Source of the DNA: Tetraselmis striata
Taxonomy: Eukaryota; Chlorophyta; Chlorodendrophyceae; Chlorodendrales; Chlorodendraceae
DNA: 64,000 nucleotides
Direction of reading: 5' to 3'
NCBI GenBank assembly: GCA_006384855.1
Contig: VCJN01001406.1
Coordinates: forward strand, 1-64,000
Part shown: in pieces, positions 27,747 to 35,213 of the stretch
Layout of the letters: every line of letters begins with the position of its first letter
Numbering within the stretch: position 1 is the stretch's first letter
Made by a program: the position numbers and the translations under genes
Notes under the pieces: generated by a model
What the model was told of the DNA's origin: nothing
Databases searched by the model: none
What the model saw: only the letters and a program-made list of their open reading frames with translations

Positions 27747-27839
27747 TGCGGCCACGATCCATCTTCTGCGGGAAATGATTCGCCTTACGGAAGGCGGTGA
27801 TGTTTAGTGTGGCCGAATTCCGATGTCTGCGACAGCCAC

Positions 27840-28412
27840 ATGATCCAGCTCCTTTCGCTCCGCCGCCTGCTACAAGTTCTGCCAGCGCTCGCCCTCCTTG
27901 TCGCGATGACGGACGGCGCGCTGTCGGACATGCTCGCGCCAGAGCCCTACACGGTTGCCAACACAGCGACACTCACCCGCTCCGATACCGGGATCGAGAT
28001 CGTCCCGACGGGGTTCGAGCAGCGCCTTGTGCATATTTCCGTGTGCGAGCAGGACAGCGAACTCGTGATCGATGCCGGCGCGTCCATGCGCCTCTGGCGC
28101 ATTCCCACCGGCCTGTCGCGGATCGAATGGCCGGTCTCCGCAGGCGTCAGCCTGTCACGCGACGACGCGGTCGTCCTGGCCGGTGTCGCCACCCCGCAAG
28201 AGGTCTTGACCTGGGGCGCCGAGGTCGAATGGCCAGGGCTTGGCCCGGTTACGCTGGTCGTTTTCAGAATGGGTCCGGACCGGTTTGGCGGTCTTTTGTC
28301 GAGCATGCCCTCAGGCGTGCGCCAACTCCGCCAGATGGTGTTCCAGCGCACCTCTTCTCATGGCCGCCAGCGTCCGCAAAGCCGTCCCGTCGAGGCTTGC
28401 CCGGGCTGCTGA
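27840..28412 (+). CDS. Hypothetical secreted protein
   Basis: This protein of about 190 residues has a predicted signal peptide (LLQVLPALALLVAMTDGALS, roughly residues 10-30). The mature part is beta-strand-like (TGIEIVPTGFEQRLVHISVCEQDSELVIDAGASMRLWRIPTGLSRIEWPVSAGVSL) with one cysteine, and the tail is basic (about the last 25 residues). I do not recognise a family. The ATG at 27840 directly precedes the hydrophobic signal; a GTG or ATG further upstream is less likely. The basic tail is unusual and might mark a frame error near the end. Confidence 0.55.
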   Translation: MIQLLSLRRLLQVLPALALLVAMTDGALSDMLAPEPYTVANTATLTRSDTGIEIVPTGFEQRLVHISVCEQDSELVIDAGASMRLWRIPTGLSRIEWPVSAGVSLSRDDAVVLAGVATPQEVLTWGAEVEWPGLGPVTLVVFRMGPDRFGGLLSSMPSGVRQLRQMVFQRTSSHGRQRPQSRPVEACPGC

Positions 28413-28425
28413 CCCGCCCGGACGT

Positions 28426-28842
28426 TCAACGCCCTCCCCCGTCCGGCGTGGGGTCTTCGATCGGCCCGCCCCGGTCCTTCCACGCGCCGAAACCGCCGTC
28501 GATATGCGCCACGCGCGTCAACCCCATGTCCTGCACCGTCTTCGTCGCCAGCGCCGAGCGCCAGCCGGCGGCACAGAAGAAGACAAACCGCTTGTCTTCA
28601 CCGAAGACCGGCTTGTGATAGGGGCTGTCCGGGTCGACCCAAAACTCCAGCATGCCGCGCGGGGCATGGACCGCCCCCGGCATCCGCCCTTCCCGTCCCA
28701 GCTCGCGGATATCGCGAATGTCGACGAAGACGACACCGGGATCGCCATGAAGCGCCATGGCATCGGCAACACTCAGCGTCTCGATCTCGGCATTGGCCTC
28801 CTCGATCAGCGCCTTGTAGCCCTTGGTCATCGCTCCCGACAT
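28426..28842 (-). CDS. Rhodanese-like domain protein
   Basis: This 138-residue single rhodanese domain is predicted to carry sulfur as a cysteine persulfide. The active loop is CAAGWRS (after FVFF), with the catalytic Cys present. Other family features are VFVDIRDIRELGREGRMPGAVHAPRGMLEFW and HIDGGFGAWKDRGGP. It has no signal peptide. The start MSGAMTKGYKAL at 28842 follows GGGAGGGGGACAAA, a strong ribosome site; longer frames upstream cross a terminator. Physiological substrate is unknown. Confidence 0.9.
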   Translation of the reverse strand: MSGAMTKGYKALIEEANAEIETLSVADAMALHGDPGVVFVDIRDIRELGREGRMPGAVHAPRGMLEFWVDPDSPYHKPVFGEDKRFVFFCAAGWRSALATKTVQDMGLTRVAHIDGGFGAWKDRGGPIEDPTPDGGGR

Positions 28843-28954
28843 TTTGTCCCCCTCCCGGTTTGAGCGCCTTTTATCTCCGCGCAGTCTTCGCCCATAGCGC
28901 GGGTTTTTCAAGACGCGATCCAGGACCGCCGGCGGGCGACAATGCGACCGGCAC

Positions 28955-28990
28955 AAACAAAAAGGGGCGCGGCCAGGCCGCACCCCTTGT
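28955..28990 (-). terminator. Rho-independent terminator of the 44-residue membrane protein gene
   Basis: A 13-bp stem with one mismatch (28962-28974 with 28976-28988) is followed on the minus strand by TTTTTGTTTG. It is about 45 nt downstream of the small gene's stop. Confidence 0.8.
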
Positions 28991-29031
28991 TTCGACTTCG
29001 GTGTCTTGCGGCCCCCAGGGCCGCGCCGCGT

Positions 29032-29166
29032 CTATTGAACCGCAACCACCGTCGCGGGACCGACGTCGGCACCGCCGAAAACGACCATCAAGGCGAGAAC
29101 GCCACCGGCCAGGATAACGGCCCATGCCGCTACGCCCCAGCAGGATTTCTGCACATGTTCGTCCAT
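29032..29166 (-). CDS. Small single-pass membrane protein, 44 residues
   Basis: The frame reads MDEHVQKSCWGVAAWAVILA and continues through a hydrophobic stretch to VVAVQ. It has one predicted membrane helix (about residues 10-31), an acidic start and a Gly/Asp/Pro break before the end. ATG 29166 is preceded by AAGGGG at ideal spacing. A strong terminator follows, so the gene looks complete and transcribed alone. I do not recognise a family. It is too short for most gene finders. Confidence 0.65.
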   Translation of the reverse strand: MDEHVQKSCWGVAAWAVILAGGVLALMVVFGGADVGPATVVAVQ

Positions 29167-29516
29167 GAAAACCCCTTGTCCGATCCTGAGCCCATGATGA
29201 GTATCGGCGGCACCAATTGCGCGCCGTGTTCGGACGAGCGGGATTTAACGATTTGGCAACGCTTTCGCAAGGTCGAATTTTGAGCAACCTGCCGTGCGCG
29301 TCACGCATGGCAGGTTTTTCGTCCGATCCCCGCCCTTTGCCCACAGGATCCTGTGGACGCCCAAGCGCAGCGGATCGGCCGATCCAAACGGGTTCGCCCG
29401 ACTTTCGCGGGTTCACGGCAGTCGGGCACGGGACGCCTCTCTTGATCGCACAGGCGCGCAAGGCCACTGTGGAGCGCACGCTCACGCCCCGCGTACGGTC
29501 CGGCACAGGAACGCTG
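29167..29516. other. 350-nt divergent intergenic region with an orphan plus-strand terminator
   Basis: The region lies between the 44-residue gene (minus) and the DUF599 gene (plus). It holds a 30-codon frame at 29194-29283 with Cys-x-x-Cys (NCAPCS), followed at once by a plus-strand hairpin terminator (29286-29319). The rest up to 29516 is GC-rich with no recognised feature. The DUF599 frame is open upstream of its chosen start but is not family-like there. Confidence 0.4.
29286..29319 (+). terminator. Plus-strand intrinsic terminator with no annotated upstream gene
   Basis: AACCTGCC (29286-29293) pairs with GGCAGGTT (29309-29316), with further inner pairing TGCG/CGCA, then TTT. Both flanking genes on its left are on the minus strand, so it must end a small RNA, a tiny ORF or a leader transcript. 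Confidence 0.65.
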
Positions 29517-30272
29517 ATGGACATTCTCACGCCCCTCGACCTAGCCGCCCTTGCCTGGTTCCTGGCGGGCTGGCTCGGCTTTCACGCCGTCGTCGAGCTG
29601 TCGCCCTTGCGCAAGCGCACGCTGTCGCACGCGATGAACCGGCATCGCATCGGCTGGATGATGGAGATGAGCCGCCGACCGGTCAGGATCATGGACATCG
29701 CCGTTGCCGGCGGGCTTCAGCAGGGCACGGGCTTCTTCGCCTCGACCTCGCTGCTGGCGATCGGCGGTTGTTTCGCCCTGCTGACATCGACCGAATCGGT
29801 CTTTCGCATCATGCAGGATCTCGGGCTGGACGAAGGGCGCAACCCCGCCACCTGGGAGTTGAAGGTGATCGGCCTGACGCTGATCTACGCCTATGCGTTC
29901 TTCAAGTTCGGCTGGGCCTACCGTTTGTTTAACTACGCTACGATCATGATGGGCGCCATGCCGGACGGGGATCCGGCGCCGGCACATGCGGCCGATTTCG
30001 CCAAACGCGCCGGCGGGATGATGGTGCTCGCCGGCAGCCACTTCAATCGCGGCCAGCGGGCGTTCTTCTTCTCGATCGGCTATCTTGGCTGGTTCGCCGA
30101 CGCGCGGGTGTTCTTTGTCACCACACTCTTCGTGATGATCGTGCTTGCGCGGCGTCAGTTCGCCTCAAGGGCGAGAACCCTTGCGGTTTCCGCACACCAG
30201 TCGCCATCGGAGCCGATGGCCGACAAGGGCGCCATGAAGACGGACACGGGCTCGGCAAACCCCTTCACCTGA
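29517..30272 (+). CDS. DUF599 family membrane protein
   Basis: This 251-residue inner-membrane protein matches DUF599: LTPLDLAALAWFLAGWLGFHAVVE start, MNRHRIGWMMEMSRRPVRIMDIAVAGGLQQGTGFFASTSLLAIGGCFALL, and GSHFNRGQRAFFFSIGYLGWFADARVF. About four or five membrane helices are predicted. Function is unknown. The ATG at 29517 is chosen because the match to the family begins there. The last 38 residues, after the usual family end (LARRQFASRA), run antisense over the cyclase gene by 118 nt and look non-conserved; the natural stop may have been lost. Confidence 0.85.
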   Translation: MDILTPLDLAALAWFLAGWLGFHAVVELSPLRKRTLSHAMNRHRIGWMMEMSRRPVRIMDIAVAGGLQQGTGFFASTSLLAIGGCFALLTSTESVFRIMQDLGLDEGRNPATWELKVIGLTLIYAYAFFKFGWAYRLFNYATIMMGAMPDGDPAPAHAADFAKRAGGMMVLAGSHFNRGQRAFFFSIGYLGWFADARVFFVTTLFVMIVLARRQFASRARTLAVSAHQSPSEPMADKGAMKTDTGSANPFT

Positions 30273-31399
30273 AAGCTGCCCATCAGCCCGGCGCGGCAGC
30301 CCATGATGTCGGCGATCGCCTCCGAGACGAGAATGTCCTGGTTGAGGTCGCGGGTGAGGCCGGCGATCCGCGAGGCCAGATTGACCACCGGCCCGACCAC
30401 CGTGAAGTCGAGCCGCGTCTTTGCACCGACATTGCCGAAGAACACGTCGCCGGCATGAAGCGCGATGCCGACACGCAGTTCCTGCGACTTCTCGCAGCAG
30501 GTGTTGTTGATCTCGGAGATCTTCTCCACCGCATCGCGCGCCGCCAGAAGCGCCTGGCGCGAAGCTTCGCGTGCGCTTTCCGGGCAGCCGTAGGGAAAGA
30601 CCGTCATCACCTCGTCGCCGATGAATTTCAGCACCTCGCCGCCATGGGCCTCGACGGATGTGGTGATCGCCTCGAAATAAGCATTGAGCAGCGCGATCAG
30701 CGTGTCGCCGGGCAGTTCGTTCGACAGTTCGGTGAAGCCGCGCAGATCCGCGAAGCCGACGACAGCGGAGATGGTCTCGCCGTCGCCGCGATGCACCGTC
30801 CCCTCCAGCACGCGCTCGCCGGCGCGATGGCCGACATAGGTCTCCATCAGGGTGCGCGACGTGCGTTTCAGGGTCTGCAGCTCGCAGATCAGCGCCAGCG
30901 GCCGGGTGATGGCCTCGAGAAGCCCGATCTCGGCGCCGGAAAATCCGTTCCTGCCGCGGGTTGCGAAGCTCACGCCCTTCAGCGACCCGTCGGAAAACGG
31001 CATCGGCAGGACGATGTAGTCGGTGTAACCGCCGTCGATCAGGTCCTGGGTGATGCCGAAGCGCGGCGGCTCCTCGTTGCCGACCAGCCGGATGCGCACG
31101 CTGCGCCGCTCGGTGTAGACCACCTTCAGTGGGCTGGCGAGATAGACCTCGTTGGTCTCCGCGGATTCGAAGTAACGGCGCATTTCCCGCTCGCCATCGA
31201 CGCTCCACAAAGCGCTTTCCGCGCGAACATTGGGATGCAGAAGCGGGATCGAGGTGGAAATCCGGTCGACCATCAAGCCGCTCTTGCGCAGGCGCTGCGC
31301 CAGCGTCTCGATCAGTTCGAGACTGTCGCCGATCATGACGGCTTCGCCATAGAGCCATTCCATGACATCGGCGGCAAGCACGGTTGTGTTGATCGTCAT
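30155..31399 (-). CDS. Class III adenylate/guanylate cyclase domain protein
   Basis: This soluble 414-residue protein ends in a class III nucleotide cyclase domain (about residues 205-400). Metal-binding aspartates are visible in GFADLRGFTELS and KFIGDEVMTVFP. The nucleotide-contacting segment TVVGPVVNLASRI is also present. The N-terminal 200 residues (WSVDGEREMRRYF, GVSFATRGRNGFSGAEIGLLEAITRPLAL) look like a GAF-type sensory domain. It would make cAMP or cGMP on a small-molecule signal. The ATG at 31399 is preceded by GGGGCACTCC; a longer frame to 31516 is not family-like. It overlaps the DUF599 gene tail-to-tail. Confidence 0.88.
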   Translation of the reverse strand: MTINTTVLAADVMEWLYGEAVMIGDSLELIETLAQRLRKSGLMVDRISTSIPLLHPNVRAESALWSVDGEREMRRYFESAETNEVYLASPLKVVYTERRSVRIRLVGNEEPPRFGITQDLIDGGYTDYIVLPMPFSDGSLKGVSFATRGRNGFSGAEIGLLEAITRPLALICELQTLKRTSRTLMETYVGHRAGERVLEGTVHRGDGETISAVVGFADLRGFTELSNELPGDTLIALLNAYFEAITTSVEAHGGEVLKFIGDEVMTVFPYGCPESAREASRQALLAARDAVEKISEINNTCCEKSQELRVGIALHAGDVFFGNVGAKTRLDFTVVGPVVNLASRIAGLTRDLNQDILVSEAIADIMGCRAGLMGSFQVKGFAEPVSVFMAPLSAIGSDGDWCAETARVLALEAN

Positions 31400-31602
31400 G
31401 GAGTGCCCCTTCGCCCCCGGGCCGCCGGGGCGACCATTCTCGTCCGTTCGCGGCATCGCATGCCGGTCCGCCGCACGAGCGCTCTCGCAACGCCTGCGGC
31501 AAACCGAATTCCGCAACGGCAGACGCGCAATTATCTAGTCACGAAGTTTAGCCGAAAAAAGACCGTTTCGCGATCACGTGTTCGCGGGGGCTGCGATAGG
31601 GC

Positions 31603-32430
31603 CTACTCCGCGTCCCACTCTGGCGCGAAATCGGGATCGACCCGGCGTCCGTCTACACTGCCCAGCGCGAAGATCGCATCCATCTCTTCCTCGCTCAGCT
31701 CGAAGTCGAAAATCGCCGCGTTTTCCGCAAGCCGCCCCGGCGTGCCGGTTTTGGGGATCGCCGCCACATCGTCCTGCTGCATCAGCCAGCGCAGGGTGAC
31801 CTGGACTTCGGACTTGCCGTGGCGCTTGGCGATGTCGCGGATGACCTGCTGATCGCGCACCGCGCCCTTCTGGATCGGCGAATAGGCGGTCAGGCCCATT
31901 CCGGCGGCGTCAAGCGCAGTGCGCACCGCCTTCTGGGAGAGCTGCGGGTGATATTCCACCTGGTTGATCGACAAGGCTCCGCCGGCGAGATCCTGCGCCT
32001 CGCGCACCAGTGCGGCGGTGAAGTTGGACACGCCGATCGCCCGCGCCCAGCCGCGTGCACGCACCTCCAGCAGCCCTTCCATCTGTTCCTTCAGCGGAAC
32101 ATGGGCGTTCGGCCAGTGGATCAGGAAGAGATCGACCTGCTCAAGCCCGAGCCGGTCGAGGCTGTCCTCGCAGGAGCGCAGCATCAGCTCCGGGTCGACA
32201 CGGTCGTGCCAGACCTTGGTCGTGAGGAAATAGTCGTCGCGTGCCCGCCCGGCGGCACGCAAGCCCGCACCGACATCCTTCTCGTTGTCATACATCGCCG
32301 CCGTGTCGATGTGCGACCAGCCGCTTTCCAGCGCGGCGCGCACGATGTCGCGGCACGGCTCGCCGCTGAGCGGCCATGTGCCGAGACCGAGGGCCGGCAT
32401 GTCGACGCCGTTGAAAGACAGGTATTTCAT
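31603..32430 (-). CDS. Aldo/keto reductase
   Basis: This 275-residue NADPH-dependent (alpha/beta)8 barrel reduces aldehydes and ketones. The catalytic tetrad is visible: Asp in SHIDTAAMYDNE, Tyr in the same segment, Lys in TTKVW, and His in LIHWPN. The cofactor segment IPKTGTPGRLAENAAIFDFELSEEEMDAI is typical of the 2,5-diketo-gluconate reductase branch. It is 81 nt from the ClpP paralogue on the same strand. Physiological substrate is unknown. Confidence 0.93.
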   Translation of the reverse strand: MKYLSFNGVDMPALGLGTWPLSGEPCRDIVRAALESGWSHIDTAAMYDNEKDVGAGLRAAGRARDDYFLTTKVWHDRVDPELMLRSCEDSLDRLGLEQVDLFLIHWPNAHVPLKEQMEGLLEVRARGWARAIGVSNFTAALVREAQDLAGGALSINQVEYHPQLSQKAVRTALDAAGMGLTAYSPIQKGAVRDQQVIRDIAKRHGKSEVQVTLRWLMQQDDVAAIPKTGTPGRLAENAAIFDFELSEEEMDAIFALGSVDGRRVDPDFAPEWDAE

Positions 32431-32511
32431 CGCGTGATCCTCCTGGGTGACGGCATTCCCGGCCTGCGGACATGATTCGGGCGGGAACCGGCAAGGTCCC
32501 CGCCCGGGAAA

Positions 32512-33126
32512 TCAGTCCAGGTCGGAAACGGAGACCGCGACCTTGCCGACAAGACCATAGGCGATCGCCTCGTCAGGCCCCATCCAGTAGTCGCGGTCGG
32601 TGTCCTTCTCGATCCGCTCCATCGGCTGGCCGGTGGCATCGGCGAAGATCTTGTTCAACCGGTCGCGCATCTTCAGGATCTCGCGCGCCTGGATCTCGAT
32701 GTCCGAGGCCTGACCGCCGGCGCCGCCGGACGGTTGATGCAGCAGGAACCGGGTGTTGGGCGTGCAGTAGCGACGCTCCTTCGGCACCGAGACATAGATC
32801 AGCGCGCCGGCGCTCGCCACCCAGCCCATGCCCAGGATACGGACCTCAGGCGCGATGAACTTGATGGTGTCATGGATCATGTCGCCGGATTCGACGTGAC
32901 CGCCGGGCGAGGACACGATCACCGTGATCGGATCATGCGACACCTGCGCCAGCGCCATCAGGCGGGCGCTGACATCGCGCGCCAGTTCCTGCGTGATCGG
33001 CCCCGTGATCAGGACCGTGCGCGCGTCGAACAGATGCTTGTCGACCTGAATGGAACTCGGCGTCTTGGTCTTTTCCTCTTCCTCGTCGTCGAGGCGGCTC
33101 GGCACATCGGTCGTCTTGTTGGTCAT
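32512..33126 (-). CDS. ClpP family serine protease (paralogue)
   Basis: This 204-residue ClpP-fold peptidase is separate from the usual clpP-clpX locus. The triad is intact: Ser105 (VASAGALIY), His130 (LLHQPSGG) and Asp179 (KDTDRDYW). Around the nucleophile it reads GWVASAG, not the GQAASMG of standard ClpP. The first 25 residues are acidic and Lys-rich with no pro-sequence match, which suggests a divergent paralogue such as those found alongside the main ClpP in many alphaproteobacteria. The ATG at 33126 has AAGGAG 12 nt upstream. Whether it pairs with ClpX or ClpA cannot be told. Confidence 0.88.
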   Translation of the reverse strand: MTNKTTDVPSRLDDEEEEKTKTPSSIQVDKHLFDARTVLITGPITQELARDVSARLMALAQVSHDPITVIVSSPGGHVESGDMIHDTIKFIAPEVRILGMGWVASAGALIYVSVPKERRYCTPNTRFLLHQPSGGAGGQASDIEIQAREILKMRDRLNKIFADATGQPMERIEKDTDRDYWMGPDEAIAYGLVGKVAVSVSDLD

Positions 33127-33264
33127 GTGCAAGATCTGCTCCTTGTGAAGACGGAAATCGGCCCGGAAAGGCCCTGTCTCGACCCCCATACTTAGGCGAT
33201 GCGCGCCCGCGCGGCAAAGGGGTTCTCGCAAGAAGGTTTCCATCAATCCGGCAGGGCACGAACG

Positions 33265-34104
33265 TCAGAGGCGTTTCCCGGTCTTTACCCCCATCCAGAG
33301 CATCGCCAGAAACGGCAGCGAGGGCCAATGAAACCAGATCGATCCGAGACCAGTGAAAACATTGATGGCGAAGAAGAACGCAATCCAGCCGACCGCGAAA
33401 CGCACCCGCCCCGGCTGCCGACAGTACCAATCCCACACCCCGTGAAAGAGCACCGCGACGGGGCGGCCGGCATCGTCTGTCTCCCGGCCCGCCTCCGTGG
33501 CCGAAGGCGGGCCCTGCCGATTGTCGGCGTCGGGTTGCACGGATGGACCGGCCTGCGCTCCACCATCATTTTCCGCGTTCGCGCCATTGATCCGCACGCG
33601 GTAGCTTAGAACCGGCTCGCTGATATTCTTGACGTTCTGCGCATCGAGGGCATCGAATCCGAGCGCAAGCCTTGCGTGCACCTGCTCGTAGACGGGGGAC
33701 GAGATCACGATGCCGCCCGGCTCGGCGATCTGCTGGAGACGTGCCGCGATATTGACGCCTTCGCCATAGATATCGCCATCCTCCACCAGAACGTCGCCAA
33801 GATTGATGCCGATGCGAAAGGCCATGCGTTCGGATTGCGGCAGGGCATGGTTGCGCCCGGCGAGTTCGGTCTGGATCTCGACGGCAGCGCGCACCGCCTC
33901 GGTCACCGATCCGAATTCCACGATCACCGCATCGCCCCAGGTGTTGACAATGCGTCCGTCGCGCGCAGCGACCAGTCCGCCGATCGCCTCGCGATAGCCG
34001 CGCAGGCGGTCGAAGGTCCCGTCCTCGTCGGCTTCCATCAGCCGCGAGTACTGAACGGCATCCGCGCACAGAATTGCGGCCAGTCGGCGCTTGACGCGGC
34101 TCAT
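33265..34104 (-). CDS. Membrane-anchored adenylate cyclase, class III
   Basis: This 279-residue protein has an N-terminal class III cyclase domain (residues 1-165) starting MSRVKRRLAAILCADAVQYSRLMEADE. The metal-binding Asp lies in LCADAV and the second in TWGDAVIVEFGS; GEGVNIAARLQQIAEPGGI is the dimer/nucleotide segment. After a charged linker, the C-terminus carries two membrane helices (VRFAVGWIAFFFAINVFTG and WPSLPFLAMLWMG), a 2TM domain. This order, cyclase first and membrane anchor last, is frequent in rhizobia, which carry many such cyclases. Confidence 0.88.
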   Translation of the reverse strand: MSRVKRRLAAILCADAVQYSRLMEADEDGTFDRLRGYREAIGGLVAARDGRIVNTWGDAVIVEFGSVTEAVRAAVEIQTELAGRNHALPQSERMAFRIGINLGDVLVEDGDIYGEGVNIAARLQQIAEPGGIVISSPVYEQVHARLALGFDALDAQNVKNISEPVLSYRVRINGANAENDGGAQAGPSVQPDADNRQGPPSATEAGRETDDAGRPVAVLFHGVWDWYCRQPGRVRFAVGWIAFFFAINVFTGLGSIWFHWPSLPFLAMLWMGVKTGKRL

Positions 34105-34241
34105 GGAGTGTCCCCGGTTGAAGTCCCTGCCTCTTCAATGGGGGCGGCAGCGCGGAGATCAACCCCGCACATGACCAGCGCGTGCCCGCAGAGCGCTGCT
34201 TTTTTGTCCCACGCGCGGAGAACGCACAGCCCTTGCCGGGT

Positions 34242-35126
34242 TTACCGGCCTGCTCCGCGCCGGCCGAAGCCGGTCAGGCCGGCGCCCTGGAAGGACGCCC
34301 CGCCGGTCGCATGGCGCCCCGCTCCGGATCCCGGCGGCGCTGCTGCCGGCCAGTTGCGCTGAATGCCCCGGACACCGACAAAAACGAACACCGCGCGCCA
34401 GAGAAAGGGCCAGAGCACGCCCAGCGGGCTCTTCAGCGTTTCGGCGAGGCGAACGTCCTGCGGATCGTAGATCGGATGAACCAGCGCGACCGTGTGGCCG
34501 GGTTGATGATCGCCGGCCGTTTGCGCAGCTACCTTGAGGGTTTTCATCCACAAGCGGCGCTGCGCGGGCGAAAACGACACATCGAGAAGATAGTAGCGGA
34601 CGTCGCCCGTCTGCGGATCGGCGAGTTCACGCCGGTCCTCGACGGTTCCCTCGATGCGGAGGCCGGCGAGCGCATGCGCTCCAGATCCCGCCAGATCCGC
34701 CAGCTGCCGGGGCACGCCGTGGAGGGCGACGCCGATGCCGAAGGCGAAGGTGCAGATCGCCGCCCAGCGCCGCACGGGCGAGGTTCCGCGTGCGGCTTGG
34801 CCGCCGGAAAAGCCGCGACGCAATCGTGCCGCCAGCCCGAGGACCCCGACCAGCAGCACCGCCAGGCCGATGAGGAGCTTGACCGATCCGCTGAGGACGA
34901 TCGCTGTCTTCACAGCCTTTATTGCTTCCTCCGGCACGCGCGGCGCAAGGGCGGTCCCGGGAAACGCCATGCCGCGTTCCGCCAGATCCGGCATGTGGAA
35001 CCGGGGCGCGGGTTGAACAAGCGGAAGGAAATCGAGGGCCGCAAACACCAGGATCAGGATGCCTGCAGAGAGGACGACAATCCAGATCCCGAGACCGACG
35101 ACGGCACCGAAAACACGGTCGAGCAT
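34242..35126 (-). CDS. Membrane protein with DUF3592-like domain
   Basis: This 294-residue protein has predicted membrane helices near residues 5-35, 73-100, 115-135 and 240-255. The soluble part between the last two (AGLRIEGTVEDRRELADPQTGDVRYYLLDVSFS ... GHTVALVHPIYDPQDVRLAE) has the beta-rich shape and the YDPxD element of DUF3592 proteins. The family has no known function. A perfect 8-bp palindrome sits 11 nt upstream of the ATG, in the leader. The first methionine is chosen because the signal-like helix follows at once. Confidence 0.6.
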   Translation of the reverse strand: MLDRVFGAVVGLGIWIVVLSAGILILVFAALDFLPLVQPAPRFHMPDLAERGMAFPGTALAPRVPEEAIKAVKTAIVLSGSVKLLIGLAVLLVGVLGLAARLRRGFSGGQAARGTSPVRRWAAICTFAFGIGVALHGVPRQLADLAGSGAHALAGLRIEGTVEDRRELADPQTGDVRYYLLDVSFSPAQRRLWMKTLKVAAQTAGDHQPGHTVALVHPIYDPQDVRLAETLKSPLGVLWPFLWRAVFVFVGVRGIQRNWPAAAPPGSGAGRHATGGASFQGAGLTGFGRRGAGR

Positions 35127-35137
35127 GAAACACCCTA

Positions 35138-35156
35138 AGGTAGCAATATGCTACCT
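35138..35156. promoter_or_regulatory. Palindrome AGGTAGCA-ata-TGCTACCT in the leader of the DUF3592-like gene
   Basis: Perfect 8-nt arms around three bases lie 11-29 nt upstream of the minus-strand ATG at 35126. No T-run follows, so it is unlikely to be a terminator. A repressor operator or an RNA hairpin that hides the ribosome site are both possible. Confidence 0.5.
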
Positions 35157-35213
35157 AAAGATGCCGTTCGTTAAATTTGCGCTACTGTCACCCGATTTCC
35201 CCGCACATCTTCC

